DNA of 64,000 bases, taken from assembly GCA_035249905.1 (NCBI GenBank), contig DATFFT010000011.1, forward strand, positions 1 through 64,000. Direction: 5' to 3'. The first letter of the stretch is position 1. Every line of letters starts with the position of its first letter. The DNA comes from JAOUEA01 sp035249905. GTDB lineage: Bacteria > Actinomycetota > UBA4738 > HRBIN12. Below the pieces are notes generated by a model, which saw only the letters and a program-made list of their open reading frames with translations, searched no databases and was not told the origin of the DNA. Below, in pieces: positions 26,395 to 35,527 of this stretch. Position numbers and translations under genes: made by a program.

Positions 26395-26696
26395 GGACGC
26401 CGATCGCGTACTTCCTGCTGCTCTCGGCGATCCTGTTCGCCCTCGGCTCGGCATCGGTGCTCTTGCGCCGCAACGCCTTGCGCATCTTCATGGGGGTCGA
26501 GCTGCAATTGAACGCGGTGAACCTCACGCTCGTGGCGTTCTCGCGCATGCACCTCGAGCTCGACGGGCAGATCCTGGCGTTCTTCTCGATGGTGGTGGCC
26601 GCCGCCGAGGTCGTGGTCGGCCTCGCGATCATCGTGGCCGTGTTCCGGCGAACCGGCACGGCCGACGTCGACCGGGCGGACGTGTTGCGCGGATGA
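26391..26696 (+). CDS. nuoK: NADH-quinone oxidoreductase subunit K (set 1)
   Basis: A 101-residue subunit with three helices. Both conserved glutamates are present, in MGVELQLNAVNL and in AAAEVVVGLAI. These residues carry the proton path between the quinone cavity and the antiporter-like subunits. It overlaps nuoJ and nuoL by four bases each. Confidence 0.96.
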   Translation: MRTPIAYFLLLSAILFALGSASVLLRRNALRIFMGVELQLNAVNLTLVAFSRMHLELDGQILAFFSMVVAAAEVVVGLAIIVAVFRRTGTADVDRADVLRG

Positions 26697-28573
26697 TCGA
26701 CCTGATCGGCCTCGCGATCGCGATCCCGCTCGTCGCGGCTGGCGTCAACATGCTCGTCGGCGCCCGGCTCGGCCGGTACGCGGGCTGGCTGGCGACCGGG
26801 GCCATGGCCGCGTCGTTCGCGATTGCGCTGGGAGCGCTGCTCGACCTGCTCTCGCTCCCGGCGGGCGACCGCACCCAGGTCGTCACGGTCGCGGAGTGGA
26901 TCCGGGCCGGCGCGGCCACCGTCACGCTCGATCTGCGGGTCGACCCGCTCTCCATCACGATGGCGATGGTGGTCACGGGTGTCGGTTCGCTGATCCATCT
27001 GTACGCGATCGGCTACATGGAGCACGATCCGAGGCCGGGGCGCTTCTTCGGCTACATGAACCTGTTCTGCGCGTTCATGCTCGCCCTCGTCCTCGCCAAC
27101 GACTTCGTGCTGCTCTACCTCGGCTGGGAAGGCGTGGGCCTCTGCTCCTACCTGTTGATCGGGTTCTGGTCGGAACGACCCGAGGCCGCGAGGGCCGCCA
27201 AGAAGGCGTTCATCACGACGCGGGTGGGCGACGTGATGCTGCTGCTCGGGCTGTTCGCGATCTGGAGCCACTTCGGCTCGTTCGATTTCGACACCGTGCT
27301 GGGCGCGGAAGGTTCGCTCCCCGAGATCGCGACCGGCACCGCCACCGCGATCTCGCTGTTGATGCTCGGCGGCGCGGTGGGGAAGTCGGCCCAACTGCCC
27401 CTGCACGTGTGGCTGCCCGACGCGATGGCCGGTCCGACCCCGGTCTCCGCGCTGATCCACGCGGCAACGATGGTCACCGCGGGTGTCTACCTCGTGGTGC
27501 GGACCCACGTGCTGTTCGAGATCTCCGAGATCGCGCTCACCGTGGTGGCGGTGATCGGGCTCGCCGGGGCGCTCTACGCGGGGTTCGCCTCGCTCGGCCA
27601 GTACGACATGAAGCGGGCGCTCGCGTATTCGACGATGTCCCAGCTCGGGTTCATGTTCCTCGCGGCCGGCCTCGGCTTCTCGGCGGTGGCGATCTCGCTG
27701 CTCGTGGCGCACGCCTTCTACAAGGCCCTGCTGTTCCTGACGTCGGGCAACGTGATGCACGGGCTGCACGACGAGATCGACGTCCGACGGCTCGGAGGGC
27801 TCGTCCGCGACATGCCGTGGACCGCCGCCCTGTTCGCGGTCGGCGCCCTCGCGTTGTCGGGTCTGCCTCCGTTCAGCGGCTACTTCACCAAGGACGCGAT
27901 CCTCGAGCTCGCGAGCCATGACGGCGAGGTGTGGGCCTACGTGCTCGGATCGCTCGGTGCGCTGGTCTCCGCCTGGTACATCGCCCGCCTGTTCTTCACC
28001 GCGTTCATCGGCGATCGTCGGTACGAAGGCCGGGCACACGAGGCGTCCACGCTGATGCGGGCCCCGCTCGTGGTGCTCGCGATCGGGGCCCTGTTCGCCG
28101 GCATGTGGCTCGCGCTGACGCCCGATGGCCGGCTCGCGACGTTCCTCGAGCCCGTGGTCGGCACCGTCGCGGAGGGGCACGCCGGTCCCTCCACACAGGT
28201 CCTGGTCGCGATCTCTGTCGTGTTGACCCTGCTCGGCATCGCCATCGCCTGGCGTCTGTATCGTCCGGGCGCCGCCGAACGATGGATCTCGTTCCCCCAA
28301 CGCGAGCCGGGCCTCGCCGGCGCGCTGGGCCATGCGTTCTACCTCGACGATCTCTACGCCTGGATCGTCGGTGCGGTCGGGCTCCGCGGGGCGGCCGCGC
28401 TGGAACGGTTCGACCGGCTCGTCGTGGACGGCGCGGTCAACGGGGTCGGGCGGCTCGCCGTCCGGCTCTCCGGGCTCGCGCCGATCTGGCAGTCGGGGAA
28501 GGTGCGCCGCTACGCCCTGTCGTTCCTGGCCGGCGGCGTGGCGCTGCTCGTGTTCGCCGTGGTGAGGGTGTAG
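26693..28573 (+). CDS. nuoL: NADH-quinone oxidoreductase subunit L (set 1)
   Basis: A 626-residue antiporter-like proton-pumping subunit with about 15-16 helices. The key residues are in place: Glu in GWEGVGLCSYLLIGFW, Lys in GKSAQLPLHVWLPDAMAGP, His in SALIHAATMVTAG and Lys in GYFTKDAIL. The C-terminal long amphipathic helix region is present. Its stop directly abuts the nuoM ATG. Confidence 0.97.
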   Translation: MIDLIGLAIAIPLVAAGVNMLVGARLGRYAGWLATGAMAASFAIALGALLDLLSLPAGDRTQVVTVAEWIRAGAATVTLDLRVDPLSITMAMVVTGVGSLIHLYAIGYMEHDPRPGRFFGYMNLFCAFMLALVLANDFVLLYLGWEGVGLCSYLLIGFWSERPEAARAAKKAFITTRVGDVMLLLGLFAIWSHFGSFDFDTVLGAEGSLPEIATGTATAISLLMLGGAVGKSAQLPLHVWLPDAMAGPTPVSALIHAATMVTAGVYLVVRTHVLFEISEIALTVVAVIGLAGALYAGFASLGQYDMKRALAYSTMSQLGFMFLAAGLGFSAVAISLLVAHAFYKALLFLTSGNVMHGLHDEIDVRRLGGLVRDMPWTAALFAVGALALSGLPPFSGYFTKDAILELASHDGEVWAYVLGSLGALVSAWYIARLFFTAFIGDRRYEGRAHEASTLMRAPLVVLAIGALFAGMWLALTPDGRLATFLEPVVGTVAEGHAGPSTQVLVAISVVLTLLGIAIAWRLYRPGAAERWISFPQREPGLAGALGHAFYLDDLYAWIVGAVGLRGAAALERFDRLVVDGAVNGVGRLAVRLSGLAPIWQSGKVRRYALSFLAGGVALLVFAVVRV

Positions 28574-30112
28574 ATGGACGCTCCCTGGCTCACGCTCGTG
28601 ATCGTCGCGCCGCTGGCCGGCCTGCCGGTGCTCCTGCTGTGGCGTTCGATCTCCGACGAGGCCGCCCGGTGGGTCGGCCTCGCTGCCGCGCTGGCGGCGT
28701 TCGCCGTCTCGATCGGCATGCTGGCGAACTTCGAGACCGGCGAAGCGGGCTTCCAGTTGGTCTCGAAGCACCCGTGGGTCGAGTCGGTCGGGCTCACGTG
28801 GTTCCTGGGCGTCGACGGGTTCTCGGTCTGGCTCGTGATGGTGACCACGTTCATGTTCCCCATCGCGATCGCCGCGTCGTGGAGGGTCGAGCACCAGGTG
28901 CGCCGCTACATGGCGATGGCTCTGTTCCTCGAGACGGTGATCCTCGGGGCGTTCCTCTCGCTGGACCTGCTGTTGTTCTTCCTGTTCTTCGAGGCCCTGC
29001 TGTTCCCCATGTACTACATCATCGGCGTCTGGGGCTCGAAGCGCCGCATCTACGCCGCCACGAAGTTCCTGCTGTACACGATGTTCGGCTCCGCGTTCCT
29101 GCTCGTCGGCATCCTGTGGCTCTACATCGAGTCGGGGAACCAGCTCGGGAAGGCGACGTTCGACCTCACGGTGCTCGAGCAGGTGCGCCTGTCGACCGAG
29201 GCCGGCCGATGGCTGTTCCTCGCGTTCTTCGTCGGGTTCGCGGTGAAGGTGCCGGTGTGGCCGCTGCACACCTGGCTGCCCGACGCCCACACGGAGGCGC
29301 CGACGAAGGGATCGGTCGTGCTGGCCGCGATCCTGCTGAAGACCGGGCCCTACGGCATGCTGCGATTCAATCTGGATCTGTTCCCCGAGGCGTCCCGCTA
29401 CTTCGCCGACGCGATCATGGTGCTCGCCGTGGTCGGTATCGTCTACGGCGCGATCGTCGCGATGATGCAGAGCGACATCAAGCGGTTGATCGCCTACTCG
29501 TCGGTCAGCCACATGGGGCTGATCGTGCTCGGCATCTTCGCGTTCTCCGCCGAGTCGATGAACGGTGCGGTGCTCCAGATGGTGAACCACGGGCTCTCGA
29601 CGGGCATGTTGTTCCTGGTCTTCGGCATGCTCTACGAACGCACGCACACGCGGGAGATCTCCGATCTCGGCGGCATCGTGCAGATCACGCCCTGGCTCGC
29701 GGGCGCCTACGTCGTCGCCATGTTCTCCTCGATCGGCCTGCCCGGCCTCAACAACTTCGTCGGTGAGTTCCTGGTCCTGCTGGGCACGTTCTCGGTCGAT
29801 CGGGTGCTCGCATCGATCGCGATCCTCGGCGTGATCCTGTCCGCGATCTACATGCTCTGGTCGTATCAGCGCACGTTCCAGGGCCCGGCGAAGGAACGGT
29901 GGGGGACGCTGCGGGACCTGTCCTGGCGCGAAGGCGCGATCGTCGCGCCGATCGTCGTCGCGATGTTGTGGATCGGCCTGCAGCCCGGACCGATGCTCGA
30001 GCGCCTGCGTCCGACCGCGGAGCTGGTCTCGGAACGCATCCGCACCGTGCAGGTGGGCGAGGCGGTCGAGCCGCTGGCGCGCACGAGCGGCGCGGGGGAG
30101 GAGGGGCCGTGA
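28574..30112 (+). CDS. nuoM: NADH-quinone oxidoreductase subunit M (set 1)
   Basis: A 512-residue antiporter-like subunit with about 14 helices. Functional residues seen are Glu in FFEALLFPMYYIIGVWG, Lys and His in AVKVPVWPLHTWLPDAHTEAP, Lys in AAILLKTGPYG and Glu in NNFVGEFLVLLG. It overlaps nuoN by four bases (GTGA). Confidence 0.97.
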   Translation: MDAPWLTLVIVAPLAGLPVLLLWRSISDEAARWVGLAAALAAFAVSIGMLANFETGEAGFQLVSKHPWVESVGLTWFLGVDGFSVWLVMVTTFMFPIAIAASWRVEHQVRRYMAMALFLETVILGAFLSLDLLLFFLFFEALLFPMYYIIGVWGSKRRIYAATKFLLYTMFGSAFLLVGILWLYIESGNQLGKATFDLTVLEQVRLSTEAGRWLFLAFFVGFAVKVPVWPLHTWLPDAHTEAPTKGSVVLAAILLKTGPYGMLRFNLDLFPEASRYFADAIMVLAVVGIVYGAIVAMMQSDIKRLIAYSSVSHMGLIVLGIFAFSAESMNGAVLQMVNHGLSTGMLFLVFGMLYERTHTREISDLGGIVQITPWLAGAYVVAMFSSIGLPGLNNFVGEFLVLLGTFSVDRVLASIAILGVILSAIYMLWSYQRTFQGPAKERWGTLRDLSWREGAIVAPIVVAMLWIGLQPGPMLERLRPTAELVSERIRTVQVGEAVEPLARTSGAGEEGP

Positions 30113-31554
30113 TCGATCCGCCCCGCGTCGAGCTCTGGGCGATCCTGCCGGTGCTGATCCTGTTCGCGGGGGCCGTGATTGCGTTGGTGGGTTCCGCCTT
30201 CGCCCGCCGAGCCGATCAGGCGCCGTTCGCGCTCCTCACGCTTGCCGCGCTCGCTGCGGCGGCGGCGGCGGCCCTCTGGCTCTGGAACCGGGAGCCGACG
30301 ACCGCGCTCGAGGGCATGGTCAGCGTCGATCGCCTGGCGGTCGTGGCCACGCTCACGCTCTGTGGCGTCGGTGCGTTCGGGGCGTACCTCGGATACCACT
30401 ACTTCGAGCGAGACGAGCTGCGGCGGAACGAGTTCTACGCCCTGCTGCTGTTCGCCCTCGGCGGCATGGCCCTGCTGGTGGCCGCCGCGGATCTGATCGT
30501 CGTCTTCCTCGCGATCGAGGTGCTCTCCCTCTCGCTGTACGTGCTCACGGCCCTGACGTTCCGACGCGGGCCGACCGAGGCGTCGCTGAAGTACTTCCTG
30601 CTGGGAGCGTTCGCGTCGGCGTTCCTGCTCTATGGCGTCGCGATCAGCTACGGAGCGGTGGCGACCACCAGCATCCAAGGGCTGGCGCGGGGGCTGGCCG
30701 GCACGACCGGGGACCAGTCGCTCGCCATCGCCGGCGCGCTGCTCATCGTGGTCGGCCTCGGGTTCAAGGTCTCGCTCGTGCCGTTCCACATGTGGACGCC
30801 CGATGTCTATCAGGGTGCCCCGAGCCCGGTGACGGCGTTCATGTCGGCGGCGACGAAGGTGGCCGTGTTCGTCGCGCTGGTCCGCGTGCTGCACGTGGCG
30901 TTCGTGGGCCTGCAGTGGGATCTCGGTCCCGCCATCGCAGCGCTATCGGCGGCCTCGATGGTGGTTGGCAGCGGGCTGGCGATCGCCCAGACCGACGTCA
31001 AGCGCTTGCTCGCGTACTCGAGCGTCGCGCAGGCCGGGTACATCCTGTCCGCATTCGTCGCTCCCGATCGCGACGGCATCGCCGCCGCCCTCTTCTACGT
31101 CGTCTCGTACGCTGCGGCGGTGATCGGCGCGTTCGGAGTCGTGATGCTGATCTCCGGCGGCATCCGGGAGCAGACCGGCTTCGAGCGCTTCCGGGGCCTC
31201 GGCCGCCGCCGGCCCGGTCTGTCCGCGCTCCTGACGATCTTCCTCCTGTCGCTCGCGGGCATCCCCCCCACGGCGGGCTTCGTGGCGAAGGTGTTCGTGC
31301 TGGGCGCGGCGACGAGGGCCGGCTACTGGCCGCTGGTGCTGATCGGCGCGCTGGCCGGGGTCGTCGGCGCCTTCTACTACCTGCGCATCGTCGCGTTGAT
31401 GGCGATGCGTGAGCCCGAGGGGGACGACGTCGCCGATCCGTCGCCGCTGCCTCGGCTGGTGCTCGCGGTGCCGGCCGCGGCCGTCGTCGTGCTGGGTATC
31501 GTGCCGGGCGTGATCGTGCCGGTGCTGCGGGAAGCGGGGGTGCTCACATGGTGA
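30109..31554 (+). CDS. nuoN: NADH-quinone oxidoreductase subunit N (set 1)
   Basis: A 481-residue antiporter-like subunit ending the complete nuo operon. Functional residues are all present: Glu in FLAIEVLSLSLYVL, Lys and His in GFKVSLVPFHMWTPDVYQG, Lys in SAATKVAVF and Lys in GFVAKVFVLG. The GTG start overlaps nuoM. It ends seven bases before the second polyprenyl synthase, which is probably co-transcribed. Confidence 0.96.
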   Translation: MIDPPRVELWAILPVLILFAGAVIALVGSAFARRADQAPFALLTLAALAAAAAAALWLWNREPTTALEGMVSVDRLAVVATLTLCGVGAFGAYLGYHYFERDELRRNEFYALLLFALGGMALLVAAADLIVVFLAIEVLSLSLYVLTALTFRRGPTEASLKYFLLGAFASAFLLYGVAISYGAVATTSIQGLARGLAGTTGDQSLAIAGALLIVVGLGFKVSLVPFHMWTPDVYQGAPSPVTAFMSAATKVAVFVALVRVLHVAFVGLQWDLGPAIAALSAASMVVGSGLAIAQTDVKRLLAYSSVAQAGYILSAFVAPDRDGIAAALFYVVSYAAAVIGAFGVVMLISGGIREQTGFERFRGLGRRRPGLSALLTIFLLSLAGIPPTAGFVAKVFVLGAATRAGYWPLVLIGALAGVVGAFYYLRIVALMAMREPEGDDVADPSPLPRLVLAVPAAAVVVLGIVPGVIVPVLREAGVLTW

Positions 31555-31561
31555 GGCCGCG

Positions 31562-32572
31562 ATGAGCCGCGGGGTGATCCCGGGCCTCGAGCCGCCCGAC
31601 GCCGTGCTCGAGGCCGACGTGCGCACGCGGCTCGATCAGGTCGAGGAGGCGCTCGAGAAGTCCGTTCGCATCGAGGCATCGGGCATGCTGACCGAGACCT
31701 CTTCGTACCTGATCGCCGCGGGCGGGAAGCGGTTCCGGGCGATGCTCGTGCTGCTCGCCGGGTACTTCGGCGACCCGGCCGACCCGCGGCTCGTCCCCGG
31801 TTCCGTCTCGATCGAGCTCGTGCACCTCGCCACGCTGTACCACGACGATGTGATCGACGAGGCCGAGGCACGCCGCGGCGCACCGAGCGCCAACATGCGA
31901 TGGGACAACACGGTGGCGATCCTCACCGGCGACTTCCTGTTCGCGAGGGCCTCGGAGATCTCGACGGAGCTCGGGACCGAGATCTGCCGTCTGCTCGCAC
32001 GCACGATCGCGGTGCTCTGCGACGGACAGATCCGCGAGGTCTCGAGCTCGGCCGAGGTCGAGCAGGAGATCGCGAGCTACCTCGAGATCATCCGGCGCAA
32101 GACCGCCTCGCTGATCGCGACGTCGTGCCGGCTCGGAGGCATGCTGTCCGACGCCGATGCCGAACACGTCGACGTACTCGAACGGTTCGGCGAAGCCCTG
32201 GGCATGGCGTATCAGCTCTCCGACGACATCATGGACATCACGTCGTCGCAGATCGAGCTCGGCAAGGAACCCGGCCAGGACCTGCGGGAAGGCGTCTACA
32301 CGCTGCCGGTGCTGCATGCGCTGGCTTACGACGAGCACCGGGGAGAGCTGGCCCGCATCCTTTCTCACGGCGCGCCCGACGGGGAGATGCTCGACCGAGC
32401 GCTCGACATCGTGCGGTCGGGCGGGTCGGTCGACGTGGCCCGCGCGGCCGTGACCGACGAGGTGCGAAGGGCGACCGGGCTCGCGATGCGGCTCCCCGGC
32501 GGCCCGGCGCGACATGCGCTGATCCAGCTGGCGAAGTTCTTGGCGGGCAGGTGCGGGGCGGTGGCCGCGTGA
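31562..32572 (+). CDS. Polyprenyl diphosphate synthase (long-chain, menaquinone tail type)
   Basis: A 336-residue trans-prenyltransferase. The first aspartate-rich motif is HDDVIDEAEARRG (DDVID at 95-99) and the second is SDDIMDITS (DDIMD at 221-225). GGKRFRAML near residues 56-64 binds isopentenyl diphosphate. The small residues before the first motif (ATLYHDD) fit long-chain synthases such as HepT or GrcC, so it probably makes the menaquinone side chain. It sits between the two nuo sets, seven bases after nuoN. The first synthase at 14236 is distinct in length and motif context. Confidence 0.9.
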   Translation: MSRGVIPGLEPPDAVLEADVRTRLDQVEEALEKSVRIEASGMLTETSSYLIAAGGKRFRAMLVLLAGYFGDPADPRLVPGSVSIELVHLATLYHDDVIDEAEARRGAPSANMRWDNTVAILTGDFLFARASEISTELGTEICRLLARTIAVLCDGQIREVSSSAEVEQEIASYLEIIRRKTASLIATSCRLGGMLSDADAEHVDVLERFGEALGMAYQLSDDIMDITSSQIELGKEPGQDLREGVYTLPVLHALAYDEHRGELARILSHGAPDGEMLDRALDIVRSGGSVDVARAAVTDEVRRATGLAMRLPGGPARHALIQLAKFLAGRCGAVAA

Positions 32573-32578
32573 GGACGC

Positions 32579-32584
32579 TAGGAT
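32579..32584 (+). promoter_or_regulatory. Possible -10 box for the second nuo set
   Basis: TAGGAT lies in the 40-base gap between the polyprenyl synthase and the second nuoA, 28 bases upstream of its ATG. It could give the reduced nuo set its own transcript. No Rex-like palindrome is present here, unlike set 1. Confidence 0.35.
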
Positions 32585-32612
32585 ACGGACGCCCGAGGGG
32601 CCTTCCACTGTC

Positions 32613-32978
32613 ATGAGTGACTACTACTCGTCGTACGGGGTACTGCTGGCGGTCGTCGCCGCAGGTGCGCTGCTGGTCGCAGTGGCGTTCACCACGGCAC
32701 GGCTCGTCGCGCCCGCCAAGCCGAACGCAGAGAAGCTCACGACGTACGAGTGCGGGATCGATCCGGTCGGCGAGGGATGGTCGCAGAGCCATGTCCGCTA
32801 TTACGTGTACGGCTTCCTGTTCGTGATCTTCGACGTCGAGAGCGTGTTCCTCTTCCCGTGGGCTCGGGTCCTCGAGGACATCGGCACCGCGGCGGTGGTC
32901 GAGATGGCGATCTTCATCGCCATCTTGGCAGTCGGCCTCCTGTACTCGTGGCGCAAGGGGGTCCTGCGGTGGGCCTGA
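32613..32978 (+). CDS. nuoA: NADH-quinone oxidoreductase subunit A (set 2)
   Basis: A 121-residue subunit with three helices. The loop signature is YECGIDPVGEGWSQ and the second helix is LFVIFDVESVFLFPWAR with the conserved Asp and Glu. It lacks the charged tail of set 1 NuoA, so the two are not recent copies. It heads a ten-gene block and overlaps the second nuoB by ten bases. Confidence 0.95.
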   Translation: MSDYYSSYGVLLAVVAAGALLVAVAFTTARLVAPAKPNAEKLTTYECGIDPVGEGWSQSHVRYYVYGFLFVIFDVESVFLFPWARVLEDIGTAAVVEMAIFIAILAVGLLYSWRKGVLRWA

Positions 32979-33478
32979 TCACCGAGAAGACTCAGCTGAC
33001 CAGGATCCAACCGGTCAAGTTCATCCTCAACTGGGGGCGTCGCTACTCGCTGTGGGTCATGAACTTCGGCTTGGCGTGCTGTGCGATCGAGTTCATCGCG
33101 GCGTCGACCGCCAAGAACGACTTCATCCGTCTCGGCGTGATCCCCACCGCCCACGGTCCGCGCCAGGCCGACCTGCTGGTGGTCGCCGGCACGCTCACCG
33201 ACAAGATGGCGCCCGCCCTCAAGCGGGTCTACGAGCAGATGCCCGACCCGAAGTACGTGATCTCCTTCGGCTCGTGCTCGAACTGCGGCGGTCCGTACTG
33301 GGACAGCTACTCGGTCACCAAAGGCGTCGACCAGATCGTGCCGATCGACGTGTACGTGCCCGGGTGCCCGCCGCGGCCCGAGGCGCTGCTGCACGGCATC
33401 CTCGAGCTGCAGCGGAAGATCAAGGATGAGGACATCCAGGAGAAGTTCGGTGCCGTCACCCAGCCAGCTGTCTCCTGA
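32969..33478 (+). CDS. nuoB: NADH-quinone oxidoreductase subunit B (set 2)
   Basis: A 169-residue N2-cluster subunit. All four ligand cysteines are present: the pair in LACCAIEFIAAS, one in FGSCSNCGGPYW and one in VPGCPPRPE. An extra Cys lies in SCSNCGG, two residues after the third ligand. Since N2 normally sits at the NuoB/NuoD interface, the retained ligands imply a partner NuoD from elsewhere. It overlaps the second nuoC by 29 bases. Confidence 0.95.
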   Translation: MGLITEKTQLTRIQPVKFILNWGRRYSLWVMNFGLACCAIEFIAASTAKNDFIRLGVIPTAHGPRQADLLVVAGTLTDKMAPALKRVYEQMPDPKYVISFGSCSNCGGPYWDSYSVTKGVDQIVPIDVYVPGCPPRPEALLHGILELQRKIKDEDIQEKFGAVTQPAVS

Positions 33479-33974
33479 CGACGTCGCCTCCCGGTTGCGG
33501 GCGCGCTTCGGCGACGATGTCTCCGACGTGGCCGATCAGCACGGCCACGCGGTCGCGACCGTGACCCGGGAGCGGTACCACGACGTCTGCCGCTTCGTGC
33601 GCGACGAGCCCGAGTTCGCGTGCGACTATGCCGATTTCACCTCGGCCGTCGATCTCGGCGAGGAGCGGGGGTTCGAGGTCCTGACCCACCTGTTCTCCAC
33701 GGCCCACCACCACAACGTCCGCGTGAGGGTCGCCGTGCCCCATGACGACGCCGTGCTCGCCTCGGTGAGCGACCTCTGGGCCACGTGCGACTGGCACGAA
33801 CGGGAGACCGCGGAGATGTTCGGCATCCGCTTCGAGGGTCACCCGATGCCGGTGAAGCTGCTCCTGTCCGAGCCGTTCGAGGGTCACCCGATGCGCAAGG
33901 ACTTCTCCCTGATGACCCGCGAAGCGAAGCCGTGGCCCGGTGCGGTCGAGGGCGAGGAGGACGAGGAGGCGTGA
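33450..33974 (+). CDS. nuoC: NADH-quinone oxidoreductase subunit C (set 2)
   Basis: A 174-residue subunit with the 30-kDa signature CDWHERETAEMFGIRFEGHP and the canonical GHPMRKDF that follows. GTG 33450 was chosen because GGAG lies 8 bases upstream. The length rules out a fused NuoCD. It overlaps nuoH directly (GTGA), so no nuoD, E, F or G gene fits between them. Confidence 0.93.
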   Translation: MPSPSQLSPDDVASRLRARFGDDVSDVADQHGHAVATVTRERYHDVCRFVRDEPEFACDYADFTSAVDLGEERGFEVLTHLFSTAHHHNVRVRVAVPHDDAVLASVSDLWATCDWHERETAEMFGIRFEGHPMPVKLLLSEPFEGHPMRKDFSLMTREAKPWPGAVEGEEDEEA

Positions 33975-34984
33975 TCGACGTCTTCGCCGCGGCCGGCGTC
34001 TCGTTCATCGAGGAGCTGACCTCCAACTTCTGGCTCGCGCTCGTGCTCAAGACCGTGCTGGTCATGGCCTTCTTCCTCGTGGTGCCGCTCGGCATCGGCT
34101 ACATGGAGCACAAGGTGCTGGCGCACATGCAGGCCCGTGTGGGCCCGATGGAGGCGGGCGCCTTCCACGGGTGGGCCCAGCTGATCGCCGACGGCGTGAA
34201 GTTCATCCAGAAGGAGAACCTCGTGCCGGCCGCAGCCGACCGCACGGTCTACTCGCTCGCTCCTGCCGTGGCGATGGTGCCCTACATCGCCATCCTCGTG
34301 GTGCTGCCGTTCAGCGACACCTTGTTCGCTCTCAACCTCGATGTCGGCATCTTCTTCGTCATGGCGATGTCGAGCGTCTCCGTCATCGGGGTGCTGATGG
34401 CGGGCTGGTCGAGCGCGAACAAGTTCTCCCTGATCGGCGCATTGCGTGCCGCCGCGCAGCTGATCGCCTACGAGCTGCCCCTCGTGCTGGCGGCGGCGGG
34501 GGTCGTGATGCTCTCCGGGGTGACGTCGATGGTCGGCATCGTCGAGGCCCAGGAGTCGATGTGGTACGTGATCCCCCTGTTCCCACTCTTCCTGATCTTC
34601 ATGGTCTCCTCACTCGCCGAGCTGAGCCGCACCCCGTTCGACATGCCGATCGCCGACTCCGAGATCATCTACGGCGCCTACACCGAGTACGGGGGGCTGA
34701 AGTTCGCGTTCTTCCTGCTCGCCGAGTACGGGGGCATCGTGGCGCTCTCCGGCATCGCCGCGGTGCTGTTCCTCGGCGGGTATCAGGGGCTGCCGGGGAT
34801 CCCGTTGCCCGACCCGATCTGGATGGCGATCAAGATCGGAGCGCTGTCGTTCTTCGTGATCTGGCTCCGCGCGACGTACCCGCGACTGCGTGAGGATCAG
34901 CTGCAGCGGTTCGCGTGGCTCACGCTGATCCCGATCTCACTCGTGTGGATCCTTGGCGCGGCCACGTTCAAGGTCGCGTTCTGA
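33971..34984 (+). CDS. nuoH: NADH-quinone oxidoreductase subunit H (set 2), altered quinone loop
   Basis: A 337-residue membrane subunit with about eight helices and the typical MEHKVLAHMQARVGPMEAG. The acidic loop that lines the quinone tunnel reads ELSRTPFDMPIADSEIIYG, against ETNRPPFDLAEAESELVAG in set 1. Two acidic positions are thus changed (E to I, E to D). The downstream YTEYGGLKFAFFLLAEY is kept. It is nearly 40 residues shorter than set 1 NuoH. Confidence 0.94.
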   Translation: MIDVFAAAGVSFIEELTSNFWLALVLKTVLVMAFFLVVPLGIGYMEHKVLAHMQARVGPMEAGAFHGWAQLIADGVKFIQKENLVPAAADRTVYSLAPAVAMVPYIAILVVLPFSDTLFALNLDVGIFFVMAMSSVSVIGVLMAGWSSANKFSLIGALRAAAQLIAYELPLVLAAAGVVMLSGVTSMVGIVEAQESMWYVIPLFPLFLIFMVSSLAELSRTPFDMPIADSEIIYGAYTEYGGLKFAFFLLAEYGGIVALSGIAAVLFLGGYQGLPGIPLPDPIWMAIKIGALSFFVIWLRATYPRLREDQLQRFAWLTLIPISLVWILGAATFKVAF

Positions 34985-34996
34985 GGAGCTGACGCC

Positions 34997-35527
34997 GTGG
35001 CCATCGACACCCCACCCATCGACCAGCCGGAAGCCGGCGCCGGCCAGGGGCTGCTCAAGGGCCTGACGGTCACGCTCAAGACGATGCTGCGGCCCGCCGT
35101 CACGGTGCAGTATCCGCACGTCAAGCCCGACCTTCCGGCGCGGACCCGAGGCGTGATCGCGCTGAAGCAAGCGAACTGCACCGTCTGTTACAAATGCGCG
35201 CGCGAGTGTCCCGACTGGTGCATCTACATCGACGCCCACAAGGAGACGCACGAGCCGGCCTCCGGTGGGCGCGGCCGGTCGATGAAGGTGCTCGATCGCT
35301 TCGCGATCGACTACGCCCTCTGCATGTACTGCGGCATCTGCGTGGAGGTGTGCCCGTTCGACGCGCTGTTCTGGAGTCCCGAGTTCGAGTATTCGGAGTA
35401 CGGCATCGACGAGCTCACCCACGAGAAGGAACGCCTCGAGGAGTGGACCTACACGGTGTTGCCCCCGCCGCCACTCGAGGAGGGCGCGGAGCCGCCGCAG
35501 GAAGAGCCGGCGGAGGGAGCCGCATGA
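34997..35527 (+). CDS. nuoI: NADH-quinone oxidoreductase subunit I (set 2)
   Basis: A 176-residue ferredoxin-like subunit with two [4Fe-4S] motifs: CTVCYKCARECPDWC near residues 60-74 and CMYCGICVEVCP near 109-120. An extra Cys follows the first motif (CPDWC). The insert between motifs and the Pro/Glu-rich C-terminal tail differ from set 1. The motif CARECPDWCIYID is, from memory, typical of the second nuo set of Streptomyces. It overlaps nuoJ by four bases. Confidence 0.94.
   Translation: MAIDTPPIDQPEAGAGQGLLKGLTVTLKTMLRPAVTVQYPHVKPDLPARTRGVIALKQANCTVCYKCARECPDWCIYIDAHKETHEPASGGRGRSMKVLDRFAIDYALCMYCGICVEVCPFDALFWSPEFEYSEYGIDELTHEKERLEEWTYTVLPPPPLEEGAEPPQEEPAEGAA

Noticed and set aside
26294..29647. 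A 1117-codon minus-strand open frame opposite nuoJ to nuoM of set 1
   Set aside because: Same composition bias, no motif, and the plus strand is fully explained by complex I genes.
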